Origin: DATAUK01 sp036268295
Lineage (GTDB): Bacteria; Actinomycetota; Actinomycetes; JAFAQI01
DNA: 64,000 bases
Assembly (NCBI GenBank): GCA_036268295.1
Contig: DATAUK010000014.1
Coordinates: 8,420-72,419 of the forward strand
Reading direction: 5' to 3'
Below are positions 28,417-36,987 of this stretch, piece by piece. A program made the position numbers and the translations under genes. How positions within the stretch are numbered: the stretch's first letter is position 1; each line of letters opens with the position of its first letter. The notes below the pieces were generated by a model. The model did not search any database. It was not told where the DNA came from and saw only the letters and a list, made by a program, of their open reading frames with translations.

Positions 28417-29637
28417 CTGCCTTCTGCACTTCCGGACGGTGAGCCGGCACCGGCGGGCGGCGAGCTCCCGGCGGCCGCTCTCAGCGGACTTGGATCGCGC
28501 CCGTTCGGCGTCTACGTCCACGTGCCGTTCTGTGCGACCCGTTGCGGCTACTGCGATTTCAACACCTACACCGCGACCGAGCTCGGCGGCGGGGCCTCAG
28601 CCGCGTCGTACGCCGAGACCGCCTCGCGAGAGCTGGCGCTGGCACGCATAGTGCTGGGGGAGCGCGAGGTGCCGGTCAGCACGGTGTTCTTCGGCGGCGG
28701 GACGCCGACGCTGTTGCCCGCGACAGATCTGGTGGCGCTGCTGGCGGGAATCGATGCCGAGTTCGGTCTGGCGGCTGACGCCGAAGTCACGACGGAGGCC
28801 AACCCCGAGTCGGTGACGCCGGCCTCCCTCGCGGCGCTTCGAGCCGGTGGCTTCACGCGGATCAGCTTCGGGATGCAGTCAGTCGTTCCGCACGTGTTGG
28901 CCACGCTCGACCGGCAGCACACGCCGGGTCGCGCCGCGGCTGCGGTCGCCGAGGCACGCGCCGCCGGGTTCGAGCAGATCAGTCTCGACCTGATCTACGG
29001 CACGCCGGGGGAGACCGACGACGACTGGCGTGCCTCCCTTGCTGCGGCGATCGCAACCGGGGTCGACCATGTCTCGGCATACTCACTGATCGTCGAGCCG
29101 GGCACCCGACTGGCGGCGCGGATCGGGCGCGGCGAGCTGCCGATGACGGATGACGACGTCCTTGCCGACCGCTACGTGATCGCCGACGAGGCGCTCTCGG
29201 CCGCCGGACTGCAGTGGTACGAGGTGTCGAACTGGGCGCGGTCCGAGGCGTCGCAGGCCAGGCACAACCTGCTCTATTGGACCGGCGGCGACTGGTGGGG
29301 CGTCGGTCCGGGGGCTCACAGCCACGTCGGCGGCGTGCGGTGGTGGAACGTGAAGCATCCGCGCGACTACGCGGCGCAGCTCGCCACTGGTTCCTCACCC
29401 GCGGCGGCCCGCGAGGTGTTGACGGCAACCGACCGCGCCGTCGAGCAGGTGATGCTGCGGTTGCGGCTGCGCTCCGGTCTTGCGCTGTCCGAGCTGAGCG
29501 AGCCGGCCGGACCGGTAGCCGCTCGGGCGGTCGAGGACGGCTTGCTCGATCCGGCGTCCTACGACGCGGGCACCGCCGTGCTCACCGCCCGTGGACGGCT
29601 GCTGGCCGATGCGCTGGTCCGCGATCTTGTCGAGTAA
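28417..29637 (+). CDS. hemW: Heme chaperone HemW (radical SAM), apparent CTG start
   Basis: The 406-residue radical SAM protein has the CX3CX2C cluster motif CATRCGYCDFNTY (about residue 43), FFGGGTPTLL, TEANPES and FTRISFGMQS, and the HemW C-terminal domain. HemW-type proteins bind heme and pass it to respiratory targets; they lack coproporphyrinogen oxidase activity. The frame has no ATG, GTG or TTG before the iron-sulfur motif except a GTG inside it (28522). Family members I recall begin MPSALPDGEP; here the frame reads LPSALPDGEP from CTG 28417, with AGGA 6 bases upstream, so CTG is probably the start. Confidence 0.9.
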   Translation: MPSALPDGEPAPAGGELPAAALSGLGSRPFGVYVHVPFCATRCGYCDFNTYTATELGGGASAASYAETASRELALARIVLGEREVPVSTVFFGGGTPTLLPATDLVALLAGIDAEFGLAADAEVTTEANPESVTPASLAALRAGGFTRISFGMQSVVPHVLATLDRQHTPGRAAAAVAEARAAGFEQISLDLIYGTPGETDDDWRASLAAAIATGVDHVSAYSLIVEPGTRLAARIGRGELPMTDDDVLADRYVIADEALSAAGLQWYEVSNWARSEASQARHNLLYWTGGDWWGVGPGAHSHVGGVRWWNVKHPRDYAAQLATGSSPAAAREVLTATDRAVEQVMLRLRLRSGLALSELSEPAGPVAARAVEDGLLDPASYDAGTAVLTARGRLLADALVRDLVE

Positions 29638-29699
29638 TGTTCCCCCGCTCGTCACCTAATCCAGTGGAACCTGTCGTACCCGAAGGGCAGATTGGTGAC

Positions 29700-29777
29700 A
29701 TGGCCGATCTGTTTGCGATCTTCGGAATCGTCACGGTGAGCCTGCTGGGCGTCGCCCGGTGGTGGGAAGAGCATTAG
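29700..29777 (+). CDS. Possible 25-residue membrane peptide
   Basis: MADLFAIFGIVTVSLLGVAR followed by WWEEH is a single hydrophobic helix with a polar end, 62 bases after hemW. AAGGGCAG lies about 11 bases upstream. The composition suits a small membrane protein such as a subunit stabiliser, but nothing proves translation. Confidence 0.35.
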   Translation: MADLFAIFGIVTVSLLGVARWWEEH

Positions 29778-29795
29778 AGACTCGATGCAAGGTTC

Positions 29796-29826
29796 GGTCT
29801 ACCCGGTGCGTTAGGACGGGTAGACC
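29796..29826 (+). terminator. Perfect 10-bp inverted repeat
   Basis: GGTCTACCCG and CGGGTAGACC are exact inverted repeats separated by 11 bases, just after the small ORF and before the sigma-factor fragment. Without a T run it could be a terminator or an operator. Confidence 0.45.
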
Positions 29827-29844
29827 GGCAAGCATCGGAGACGC

Positions 29845-29997
29845 GTGGTCAGCACGCACAACGCGTCTTTCCAGGAGTACGTCGCAAGTCGTGGCCACTC
29901 GCTGGCCCGGCTGGCATATCTGCTGTCGGCAACCGTTGCGACGCCGGTACGTCGGGACGATCATCACTCGGAGCGCCAAATGGGTGATTTCAGTTAA
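29845..29997 (+). pseudogene. N-terminal fragment of an ECF (SigE-family) sigma factor
   Basis: The 50-codon frame reads SFQEYVASRGHSLARLAYLL, resembling the first helix of SigE-family ECF sigma factors (phe-x-glu-phe/tyr-val ... ala-tyr-leu-leu). It then runs into unrelated residues and a stop at 29997. Regions 2.4 and 4 are missing, so it cannot work as a sigma factor. A short 3'-deleted remnant is the best reading. Confidence 0.4.
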
Positions 29998-30026
29998 TTC
30001 AATGCGCCACCGGTCGATAGAGCGTT

Positions 30027-31973
30027 GTGGTGTCATTCCGATCGATCTTCGTGGCGGCATGTTCGACTGTCATTGTCTTGTCCGCCACTGCCGTCGCAGC
30101 GCCGCGGGCGCCCGCTGCCGACACGCAGACCCACCTGCCGTTCACGAGTTACACCGGCATGCTCGTCGACGAGGCGCACGGACACATCTTCTTCACATCA
30201 GGCACGTCGACGCTCACGATCACCGATCTCACCGGCGCAAACCCAGTCACCGTGAGTGGGCTGGCCGGAGCCGTCGGCTTGGCTATGTCTCCGGACGGTC
30301 AGACGGTCTATGTCGCCGCCCGATCGGCCAACGAGATCGCGGCGGTCGATACGTCGACGCTGACGATCGCAACGACCTTCAGCGGACTGTCGTGCCCGCG
30401 CTACCTTGCATTCGCCGGTGGCACCTTGTACTTCTCCTACGGGTGCAACGCCGAGCAAGGAAATATCGGAAGCATCGATTTTAGCGGCGCTTCCCCGTTG
30501 GTTTCGACCGGGTTGGTTACCGACAACTGGTACGGCCCGCCCTACCTCGCTGCGGGAAACGCCGACTCCCATGTCCTCGCCGCCGCGGACGCGGACACGG
30601 AACCTAACAAGATCGTCACGTACGACGTGTCGAGTGGTGCGCCCACGAAGCTTGCACAGAGCCAGACCGGCATTTGCGAGAACTTCCAAGCGATGGCGGT
30701 CACATCGACCGGGGCGGCTGTGGCCTTGGCGTGCGGCTCGCCGTACCACGTGACCGTGCTCAACACCACGGACTTGACGACAATGGACACCTACGGGGAT
30801 AGCAGCCCTTACCCTGCCGGCGTCGCCATCTCGGATGATGACGCTGCAATCGCCGCCGGGTTCAGTCAGAACGATCCGAACGTCGCGGTCTATCCACTCG
30901 AGTCACCCACCAGCCCCACTACGCAGTACGACCTGCAAGCGGGCGGGTCCGGTTTCCTGGCCAGCAACGGGATGCAGTTCGGCCCAAGTGGAGACCTGTA
31001 CGTGGTGGTGCCGACGAGCGTCTACGGCGACGACTTCGATCTGTTCGTCTTGCACGACTCGATGCTTCCGGCGAGCGATATCACCGTGTCGGTTCCTGCG
31101 ACAGCCTCAGTCGGCCAGTCGGTCACGGTCCGGGGCACGGTGGCCTCGTCGATTTCGTTGGACTATCCGGTCACCCTGACCGTAACGCGGACGGACGGCA
31201 CCGGGACGCAGGCGCTGCCGCCGGTAACGACAGACCAGACGGGGAGGTTCTCCTTCCAGGACACACCGATCGATGACGGGCCCGTCGCCTATACCGTCGT
31301 CTACGGCGGGGACACCGCTCACCGCGGCGGCCAGGCAGACGCGACCGTGAGCGTCGCCCGACTGGCGTCGACAGTTTCCCTCACCACCGACCACCATCGA
31401 TATCGCTACCGCTCGAAGGTGCATCTCACCGCTCATCTCGGCGTGGCCAGCAACAATCGGGTCGTGTCGATATACGCCAAACCCCACGGCAAAACCCGCC
31501 GTCTCGTCACGAGCGGCGAAGTTGACGCTCACCGCAACCTGAGGGTGGCGGTCACGGTCACCCGAAACACCCAGTTCATCGCCACTTTCAGCGGTGACCG
31601 TACGTACGCACCGGCAACCGACACGCGCACCGTGAAATCTCATGCACGCATCCTTGAGGGACTTCAAGGCGGCCGGGGGCACTCCGGCGGCTACCGGATC
31701 TACAACAGCGGCCGCTCGCCGGCACTCGACACCTTGCTACAACCGTTGCAGCCGGGTGTCTGCGTCTACGTGAACTCTCAACGTTTCTACGACGGCAGGT
31801 GGCACCGGATCGCGACGACCTGCGTGCACACGAATTCACAGGGTGCCTCGGCCGGCCTGCTCTATGGCAGGCACGCGGTTGGTGAGCTCTATCGAATGCG
31901 CGCCGAGTTTCGGGGTAACTCCGTCGCGATGGCGCGCCGGGGCCGCTGGCTCAGGTTCAGGTTCCACGCCTAG
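30027..31973 (+). CDS. Secreted beta-propeller and Ig-like repeat protein
   Basis: The 648-residue protein has a Sec signal peptide (about 1-31, cut after a Pro-Ala-Ala stretch). From about 40 to 350 it carries repeated blades of the YVTN/lactonase-like type (GAVGLAMSPDGQTVYVAARS). A bacterial Ig-like domain follows (about 355-450: SVGQSVTVRGTVASSISLDY), then a second Ig-like region (about 455-540) and a compact C-terminal domain with one Cys pair. It probably sits at the cell surface or outside; the ligand is unknown. Two adjacent GTG codons could start it. Upstream lies a sigma-factor fragment rather than a functional regulator. Confidence 0.75.
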   Translation: MVSFRSIFVAACSTVIVLSATAVAAPRAPAADTQTHLPFTSYTGMLVDEAHGHIFFTSGTSTLTITDLTGANPVTVSGLAGAVGLAMSPDGQTVYVAARSANEIAAVDTSTLTIATTFSGLSCPRYLAFAGGTLYFSYGCNAEQGNIGSIDFSGASPLVSTGLVTDNWYGPPYLAAGNADSHVLAAADADTEPNKIVTYDVSSGAPTKLAQSQTGICENFQAMAVTSTGAAVALACGSPYHVTVLNTTDLTTMDTYGDSSPYPAGVAISDDDAAIAAGFSQNDPNVAVYPLESPTSPTTQYDLQAGGSGFLASNGMQFGPSGDLYVVVPTSVYGDDFDLFVLHDSMLPASDITVSVPATASVGQSVTVRGTVASSISLDYPVTLTVTRTDGTGTQALPPVTTDQTGRFSFQDTPIDDGPVAYTVVYGGDTAHRGGQADATVSVARLASTVSLTTDHHRYRYRSKVHLTAHLGVASNNRVVSIYAKPHGKTRRLVTSGEVDAHRNLRVAVTVTRNTQFIATFSGDRTYAPATDTRTVKSHARILEGLQGGRGHSGGYRIYNSGRSPALDTLLQPLQPGVCVYVNSQRFYDGRWHRIATTCVHTNSQGASAGLLYGRHAVGELYRMRAEFRGNSVAMARRGRWLRFRFHA

Positions 31974-32174
31974 CCATACGAGTCGATCCGGACCGCCTAT
32001 GCGTACCGCTGAAAAGCCGGTCGCTTAGCGTGGATCTAGCGTCTGATCGCCCCGGGCGGTGTGAGTGTGGGTGATGCCGGGTCCTCGCGGACGGTTGTCG
32101 GTCTCAGACCGGGAGCGGCGATCACGCCGTGGCCGGATCCAGGCTTAGCGACCGCCGGATGCCATGATCGGGCG

Positions 32175-32825
32175 GTGGTCGACACTGACGTTTCCGAGGT
32201 GGTCGCAGGAGCCGGCGAGTCGCACCGCCGGCTGAGCGGGGCGATCGAGTCGTTGACCGACGAGCAGGCGCGGAGCGCCTCGCTGCTGCCGGGATGGAGC
32301 GTCGGACACGTGCTGACGCACCTCGCCCGTAACGCGGACTCGCACGCCCGGATGATGCGCGCGGCGATGGCCGGCGATGCGGTCCCGCAGTACGGCCCCG
32401 ACTACGAGCGGACAGCCGGCATCGAGGCGGGCGCGGCCCGGCCGGCAGCCGCGCTGATCGAGGACGTCGGTTCCAGCGCCGCGGCACTGGAAGCGGTCTG
32501 GGACGAGATGACCGATGCGGCCTGGGCCGGGCATGGCTTCAACGAGCCCCACGAAGAGATCTGGCCATGCCGGCTGATGCCGTTCCATCGCTGGCGCGAA
32601 GTCGAGCTTCACCACCTCGATCTCGGCCTCGGCTACACGTCCGCGGACTGGCCAGCCGGGTACGTCGACCGCGAGCTCGCGGTGAGCTTGCAGTCGCTTC
32701 CTGAGCGCATCACCGAAGTCGATCGCCAGCGGCTGCTCGGGTGGCTGGTCGGCCGTGACGGATCGCAGCCGGCCCTCGATCTCGAGCCTTGGCAGGCCCG
32801 TCGCGACCACTATCTCAGGGTCTGA
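32175..32825 (+). CDS. Maleylpyruvate-isomerase-family mycothiol-dependent enzyme
   Basis: The 216-residue protein has the N-terminal MDMPI/DinB-like four-helix domain: GAGESHRRLSGAIESLTDEQ, LPGWSVGHVLTHLARNADSH and HRWREVELHHLDLGLGY supply the His triad that binds a divalent metal. A short C-terminal domain follows. In this family the metal activates mycothiol for isomerase or transferase reactions, although many members have no known substrate. The GTG at 32175 is used because family similarity begins immediately after; the longer frame from 32061 lacks support. It stands alone, 115 bases before the hrcA start. Confidence 0.83.
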   Translation: MVDTDVSEVVAGAGESHRRLSGAIESLTDEQARSASLLPGWSVGHVLTHLARNADSHARMMRAAMAGDAVPQYGPDYERTAGIEAGAARPAAALIEDVGSSAAALEAVWDEMTDAAWAGHGFNEPHEEIWPCRLMPFHRWREVELHHLDLGLGYTSADWPAGYVDRELAVSLQSLPERITEVDRQRLLGWLVGRDGSQPALDLEPWQARRDHYLRV

Positions 32826-32889
32826 GGCTCAGCTCGCTGCCGCGAGGTCGAGGTCACAACCTCGATCCGCGGAGTGTCCCGCCGTACAC

Positions 32890-32916
32890 TTGGCACTCAA
32901 CGGTGCGGAGTGCCAA
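32890..32916 (+). promoter_or_regulatory. CIRCE operator of hrcA-dnaJ
   Basis: TTGGCACTC, nine bases, then GAGTGCCAA is a perfect CIRCE inverted repeat 23 bases before the hrcA start. HrcA binds CIRCE to repress heat-shock genes, so hrcA-dnaJ should be autoregulated. Confidence 0.93.
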
Positions 32917-32939
32917 TCGGGGGTTCGAGGAGGGATCGC

Positions 32940-33956
32940 ATGCTTGACGACCGCAAGCTCGAGGTCCTTCGCGCCATCGTCGAGGACTACGTGTCGACCA
33001 ATGAGCCGGTCGGGTCGAAGGTGCTGGTCGAGCGTCACCACCTCGGCGTCTCACCCGCAACGATTCGCAACGACATGGGTGCGCTCGAGGACGAGGGCTA
33101 CATCACGCAGCCGCACACCAGCGCCGGCCGGGTGCCGACCGACAAGGGCTATCGGCTGTTCGTCGACAAGCTGTCGACTGTCAAGCCGCTGACACCGGCC
33201 GAGCGCCGCGCCATCGAGGAGTTCCTGCGCGGCGCCGTCGACCTCGACGACGTGGTCAGCCGCACCGTCCGGCTGCTCGCCCAACTCACCCGCCAGGTCG
33301 CAGTCGTGCAGTACCCGTCGCTGTCGCGATCCTCGGTGCGGCACCTTGAGATCGTGCGGCTCTCCGATACCCGGCTGATGGTCGTGCTGATCACCGACAC
33401 CGGCCGGGTCGAGCAACGGGTCGTCGAGCTGCCCGGGCCGCTGACCGAGGACGAGGTCGCCGAGCTTCGTACCGACTTCAACAGCCGGATTGCCGGCCGG
33501 CCGCTCGCCGACGCCGCGAGCCTGGTGACGGACCTTCCGGAGACTGTCCCGGCGGCAGCCAGACCGACTCTGATCGCGGTGCTCGCCACCGTGCTCGAGA
33601 CGCTGGTCGAGCGCGTCGACGAGCGGGTTGTGCTGGCCGGCACCGCCAACCTGGCCCGAGGCAGCGCACTGGACTTCCCCGGCACGATCCGCCCGGTGCT
33701 CGAAGCACTCGAGGAGCACGTCGTGCTGCTCCGGCTGCTCGGCGACACCGCCGATCCGCAGACCGTGCACGTCAGCATCGGCGGTGAGAACCCGCACGCC
33801 GGCCTGCAGACCGCGTCGGTGGTCTCGACGGCGTACGGCGCGAATGCGCTTGCCTCGCTCGGCGTGCTCGGCCCGACCCGGATGGACTACCCGGGGGCGA
33901 TGGGCGCGGTTCGCGCAGTCGCGCGCTACGTCGGCCAGATCCTGGCCGAGGCCTGA
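32940..33956 (+). CDS. hrcA: Heat-inducible repressor HrcA
   Basis: The 338-residue protein has the N-terminal winged helix (LEVLRAIVEDYVSTNEPVGS, VSPATIRNDMGALEDEGYI, HTSAGRVPTDKGYRLFVD, about 5-75) and the GAF-like domain with its insert. GGENPHAGLQTASVVST and GPTRMDYPGAMGAVRAVARY form the conserved C-terminal block. HrcA binds CIRCE when kept active by GroEL. The ATG at 32940 follows GAGGAGGGA, and the CIRCE element lies in its own promoter region. dnaJ follows after 7 bases. Confidence 0.96.
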   Translation: MLDDRKLEVLRAIVEDYVSTNEPVGSKVLVERHHLGVSPATIRNDMGALEDEGYITQPHTSAGRVPTDKGYRLFVDKLSTVKPLTPAERRAIEEFLRGAVDLDDVVSRTVRLLAQLTRQVAVVQYPSLSRSSVRHLEIVRLSDTRLMVVLITDTGRVEQRVVELPGPLTEDEVAELRTDFNSRIAGRPLADAASLVTDLPETVPAAARPTLIAVLATVLETLVERVDERVVLAGTANLARGSALDFPGTIRPVLEALEEHVVLLRLLGDTADPQTVHVSIGGENPHAGLQTASVVSTAYGANALASLGVLGPTRMDYPGAMGAVRAVARYVGQILAEA

Positions 33957-33963
33957 GGCGAGC

Positions 33964-35118
33964 ATGCCACCACGCGACTACTACGGCATTCTCGGTGTGC
34001 CGCGAAACGCCTCGCCTGAGGAGATCAAGAAGGCCTACCGAAAGCTCGCCCGCCAGCTTCACCCCGACGTCAATCCCAGTGCGGATGCGCAGGAGCGATT
34101 CAAGGAGGTCAGCGCCGCGTACGAGGTGCTCTCCGACCCGGCGAAGCGCGAGATCGTCGATCTCGGCGGCGACCCGCTGGCTCCCGGTGGCGGAGGTGCC
34201 GGCGCCGGTGCCGGTCCGTTCGGTGGGTTCTCCGACATCATGGACGCCTTTTTCGGCGGGGCGACCGCGGGCGGCCAACGCGGGCCGCGCTCGCGGATCC
34301 GGCCAGGAGCCGACGCGCTGGTCCGCCTCGATCTCGACCTCGCCGACACGGCATTCGGAGTGGCGCGCGAGATCACGCTCGACACCGCTATCCGATGCGC
34401 CACCTGCGCCGGCGCCGGCACTGCGGCGGGCACCCATCCGCAGGCCTGCCAGACCTGCAACGGGCGCGGCGAGGTGCAGTCGGTGCAGCGCTCGTTCCTC
34501 GGCCAGATCGTCACCTCGCGACCGTGTCCGGAGTGCGGCGGTGTTGGTTCGAAGATCACCCACCCGTGCGCGGACTGTGGTGGCGAGGGCCGGGTGCGGG
34601 CCCGTCGTACCGTGACGATCAAGGTGCCGGCCGGCGTCGACGATGGGATGCGACTGCGACTGACCGGCGAGGGCGAGGTCGGTCCCGGCGGCGGACCGCC
34701 GGGGGATTTGTACGTCGAGATCCGCGAGCGGCCGCATCCGCAGTTCACCCGTGACCAGGACGACCTGCACTGCCGACTGGAGCTGCCGATGACCGCGGCT
34801 GCGCTCGGCACCGAGGTCACCTTGCAGACCTTAGATGGCGAGGAGAACCTCGTGATCAAGGCCGGCACGCAGGCCGGGACGGTGCAGACCTTGAAAGGCC
34901 GGGGCGTGCCGCACCTCAACCGGGGCGTCGGGCGCGGCGACCTGCACGTGCATTACGAGGTCATGACGCCGAGCCGGCTCGACGCCGAGCAGGAGCGACT
35001 GCTGCGTGAGCTGGCCAAGCTGCGCGGCGAGGAAGAGCCGCAGGTGACCGTCACCAATCCGGCGACTGCAGGCAACGGCCAGGGTTTGTTCTCCCGGCTG
35101 CGCGACGCTTTCAAGTGA
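33964..35118 (+). CDS. dnaJ: Chaperone DnaJ (class A)
   Basis: The 384-residue protein is a type I DnaJ. The J-domain (about 1-70) has the HPD motif in RQLHPDVN, followed by a Gly-rich region (about 76-110). The zinc domain has four CXXCXGXG motifs (CATCAGAG, CQTCNGRG, CPECGGVG, CADCGGEG; about 144-215), and the two beta-barrel substrate domains end the protein. It delivers unfolded clients to DnaK and stimulates its ATPase. The hrcA-dnaJ-rsmE order is the usual actinobacterial one, and the CIRCE site upstream should control both genes. Confidence 0.97.
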   Translation: MPPRDYYGILGVPRNASPEEIKKAYRKLARQLHPDVNPSADAQERFKEVSAAYEVLSDPAKREIVDLGGDPLAPGGGGAGAGAGPFGGFSDIMDAFFGGATAGGQRGPRSRIRPGADALVRLDLDLADTAFGVAREITLDTAIRCATCAGAGTAAGTHPQACQTCNGRGEVQSVQRSFLGQIVTSRPCPECGGVGSKITHPCADCGGEGRVRARRTVTIKVPAGVDDGMRLRLTGEGEVGPGGGPPGDLYVEIRERPHPQFTRDQDDLHCRLELPMTAAALGTEVTLQTLDGEENLVIKAGTQAGTVQTLKGRGVPHLNRGVGRGDLHVHYEVMTPSRLDAEQERLLRELAKLRGEEEPQVTVTNPATAGNGQGLFSRLRDAFK

Positions 35119-35126
35119 CCTGACCG

Positions 35127-35849
35127 GTGACCGCTCCGATGTTCTTCGCCGATCTTGGATCGGCCGGCGTCGGAGACCAGATTGTGCTCGACGGTGACGA
35201 GGGCCGACATGCTGCCGACGTCCGCCGGCTCCGCGTCGGTGAGCCGATCAACCTCACCGACGGCGCCGGGACGGTGCTGCGTGGTGCGGTCAGCGACGTG
35301 CGAAGGGGCAGGTTGAGCGTCGCGGTCGAGTCGCGGGTGGACGTCGTCGCCTCGGTGCTGCGACTGACGGTGATTCAGGCGCTGGCACGCGGCGGTCGCG
35401 ACGAGCAGGCGGTCGAGTCGATGACCGAGGTCGGGGTCGAACACGTCATCGGCTGGAAGGCCGAGCGCAACGTCGCGCGTTGGTCCGACCGCACCCAGAC
35501 CCGTTGGACCGCCGCGTCGCGGGCCGCCGCCAAGCAGTCGAGGCGCGCGTGGTGGCCGCAGATCAGCGGCCCGGTCACTACCGCTGCCGCGGCGGAGATC
35601 TGTCGTGCTGCGGACCTGGCAGTCGTGCTGCACGAAAGCGCGTCCGACCCGTTGGCGGGCCTGGACTTCCCGGCGACCGGTGAGGTCGTGGTCGTGGTCG
35701 GCCCGGAGGGTGGCATCACTGACGGCGAACTCGCCGAATTCCGCGGTGCCGGCGCGCAGATCGTACGGCTCGGTAGGACGCTGCTGCGAAGCTCTACGGC
35801 CGGAGTCGCCGCACTTGCCGTCATCTGCGCCGGCACCCGCTGGGCCTGA
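35127..35849 (+). CDS. rsmE: 16S rRNA (uracil-1498-N3) methyltransferase RsmE
   Basis: The 240-residue SPOUT-class methyltransferase has an N-terminal PUA-like domain (DGDEGRHAADVRRLRVGEPI) and the C-terminal knotted SAM domain with VVVVGPEGGITDGELAEF and LGRTLLRSSTAGVAALAVIC. It methylates U1498 of 16S rRNA on the assembled 30S subunit. The GTG start comes 9 bases after dnaJ. A gap of about 700 bases follows before the next intact gene. Confidence 0.95.
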   Translation: MTAPMFFADLGSAGVGDQIVLDGDEGRHAADVRRLRVGEPINLTDGAGTVLRGAVSDVRRGRLSVAVESRVDVVASVLRLTVIQALARGGRDEQAVESMTEVGVEHVIGWKAERNVARWSDRTQTRWTAASRAAAKQSRRAWWPQISGPVTTAAAAEICRAADLAVVLHESASDPLAGLDFPATGEVVVVVGPEGGITDGELAEFRGAGAQIVRLGRTLLRSSTAGVAALAVICAGTRWA

Positions 35850-36209
35850 CGACCGCACATCAAAATTGGTACGACATAGCGGGAGCACGACTCCGGCCCA
35901 TTACGCACTCAACGGTCTCGGCGACTACTTTCGCGTGAGGTAGTGAGTCGGCCCCGAATGGGTCGCCCAGTTTCGTGCTGCCGCCCGCGCAACTCGAAGC
36001 GAGGACCGTTGGCAGTAGAAGCGCGCCGATTGCGGTGCCCAACCGAAATGTTCGCCGTCGGCGCCCGATGTGACCCGTCGGCGGGAACGAAGGAGGCTAT
36101 GTGATCGAGTCGCGGGAACGTACGAGAAGGCCGGCTCCCGCACGTCGTAGAGCGCCACCTCGTCGACCGCCCGAACTAGCACACAACGTGGGTCGCGACC
36201 GCCCGTGTT

Positions 36210-36542
36210 GTGCGGCGATGCCTGGTTTCGCGGGGCGGTTTCGGCCACGTTGTGTGCTACTTCGAACAGAAAGGCCCGACCCGAGCGGCTCAACTCGCGG
36301 GCGAGGCCGAGATGCGGCCACTTCCGCTGCGCTATTTCCTGGACGTGATCGATGGCACCGGCTATGACGCACTGCCCTCGGCGTACCTCGCGTTCGGCGA
36401 GCAATACGCCGACGAGCGCGAATCGCGCGGCGGCCGCCGGCTGGCCAACCGTCACAGTGACCGACGCAGAGCACCGCAATCTGCTGGTAGATCCGGAGGG
36501 AGTGGCTGGCACATCGACGGTCTGATCGAAGCGCTCGGATAG
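36210..36542 (+). pseudogene. Frameshifted remnant, possibly alpha/beta-hydrolase C-terminus
   Basis: The 35.85-36.56 kb stretch holds no intact gene. From about 36310 one frame reads RYFLDVIDGTGYDALPSAYL and AFGEQYADERESR; after a shift near 36430 another reads AGWPTVTVTDAEHRNLLVDP, and the first frame then resumes with IDGLIEALG. The AFG-Y-DER ... GWP ... LVDP order resembles the end of some alpha/beta hydrolases. I treat it as a decayed gene tail with two single-base changes. Nothing else is recognised between 35850 and 36210. Confidence 0.35.
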
Positions 36543-36560
36543 CTGGCTTAGGGTTCAGGG

Positions 36561-36911
36561 GTGCCTGACACCGATTGCCTGTTCTGCAAGATCGTGGTGG
36601 GGGAGATCCCGGCCGACGTTGTCGCCGAGTCCGCCAGCGCGATCGCGTTTCGCGACCTGACACCGCAGGCGCCGACCCACGTGCTGGTGATTCCGCGCGA
36701 CCATTACGCGAACATTGCCGAGGTTGCGGCGACCAGTGATGTCGACGTCGCGGAGTTGTTCCGACTCGCCGCCGAGGTCGCCGAGTCTGAGGGAGTGGCG
36801 GTCAGCGGCTATCGCATGGTTGCCAACACCAACGCCGACGCGCACCAGACCGTCTTCCATGCCCATGTCCATGTGCTGGGCGGGCGTCCGATGGGGTGGC
36901 CGCCCGGATAA
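36561..36911 (+). CDS. HIT-family nucleotide hydrolase (HinT-like)
   Basis: The 116-residue protein has the zinc-type start DCLFCKIVVGEIPADVV, the strand region APTHVLVIPRDHYANI and the catalytic triad HAHVHVLGG near the end. HIT proteins hydrolyse nucleoside phosphoramidates or similar nucleotides in the cytoplasm. The GTG start is 18 bases after the preceding remnant. Its stop codon lies within the first unit of a 15-base tandem repeat. phoH follows, a common gene order. Confidence 0.93.
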   Translation: MPDTDCLFCKIVVGEIPADVVAESASAIAFRDLTPQAPTHVLVIPRDHYANIAEVAATSDVDVAELFRLAAEVAESEGVAVSGYRMVANTNADAHQTVFHAHVHVLGGRPMGWPPG

Positions 36912-36947
36912 CCCCTGCCCGGATAACCCCTGCCCGGATAACCCCTG
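36903..36947 (+). repeat. Three exact tandem copies of a 15-bp unit
   Basis: CCCGGATAACCCCTG occurs three times without a gap between the HIT gene and phoH; the first unit contains the HIT stop codon. The copies are identical, which suggests a recent slippage expansion. Confidence 0.9.
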
Positions 36948-36987
36948 GCCGGAATCGTCGTCGCGCGCATTAGCATTGAGCGTGACC

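Noticed and set aside
28522..29637. hemW starting at GTG 28522
   Set aside because: This would begin within the conserved sequence just before the Cys cluster and remove family-conserved residues.
36903..36947. CRISPR array
   Set aside because: The units are contiguous without spacers, so it is a simple tandem repeat.
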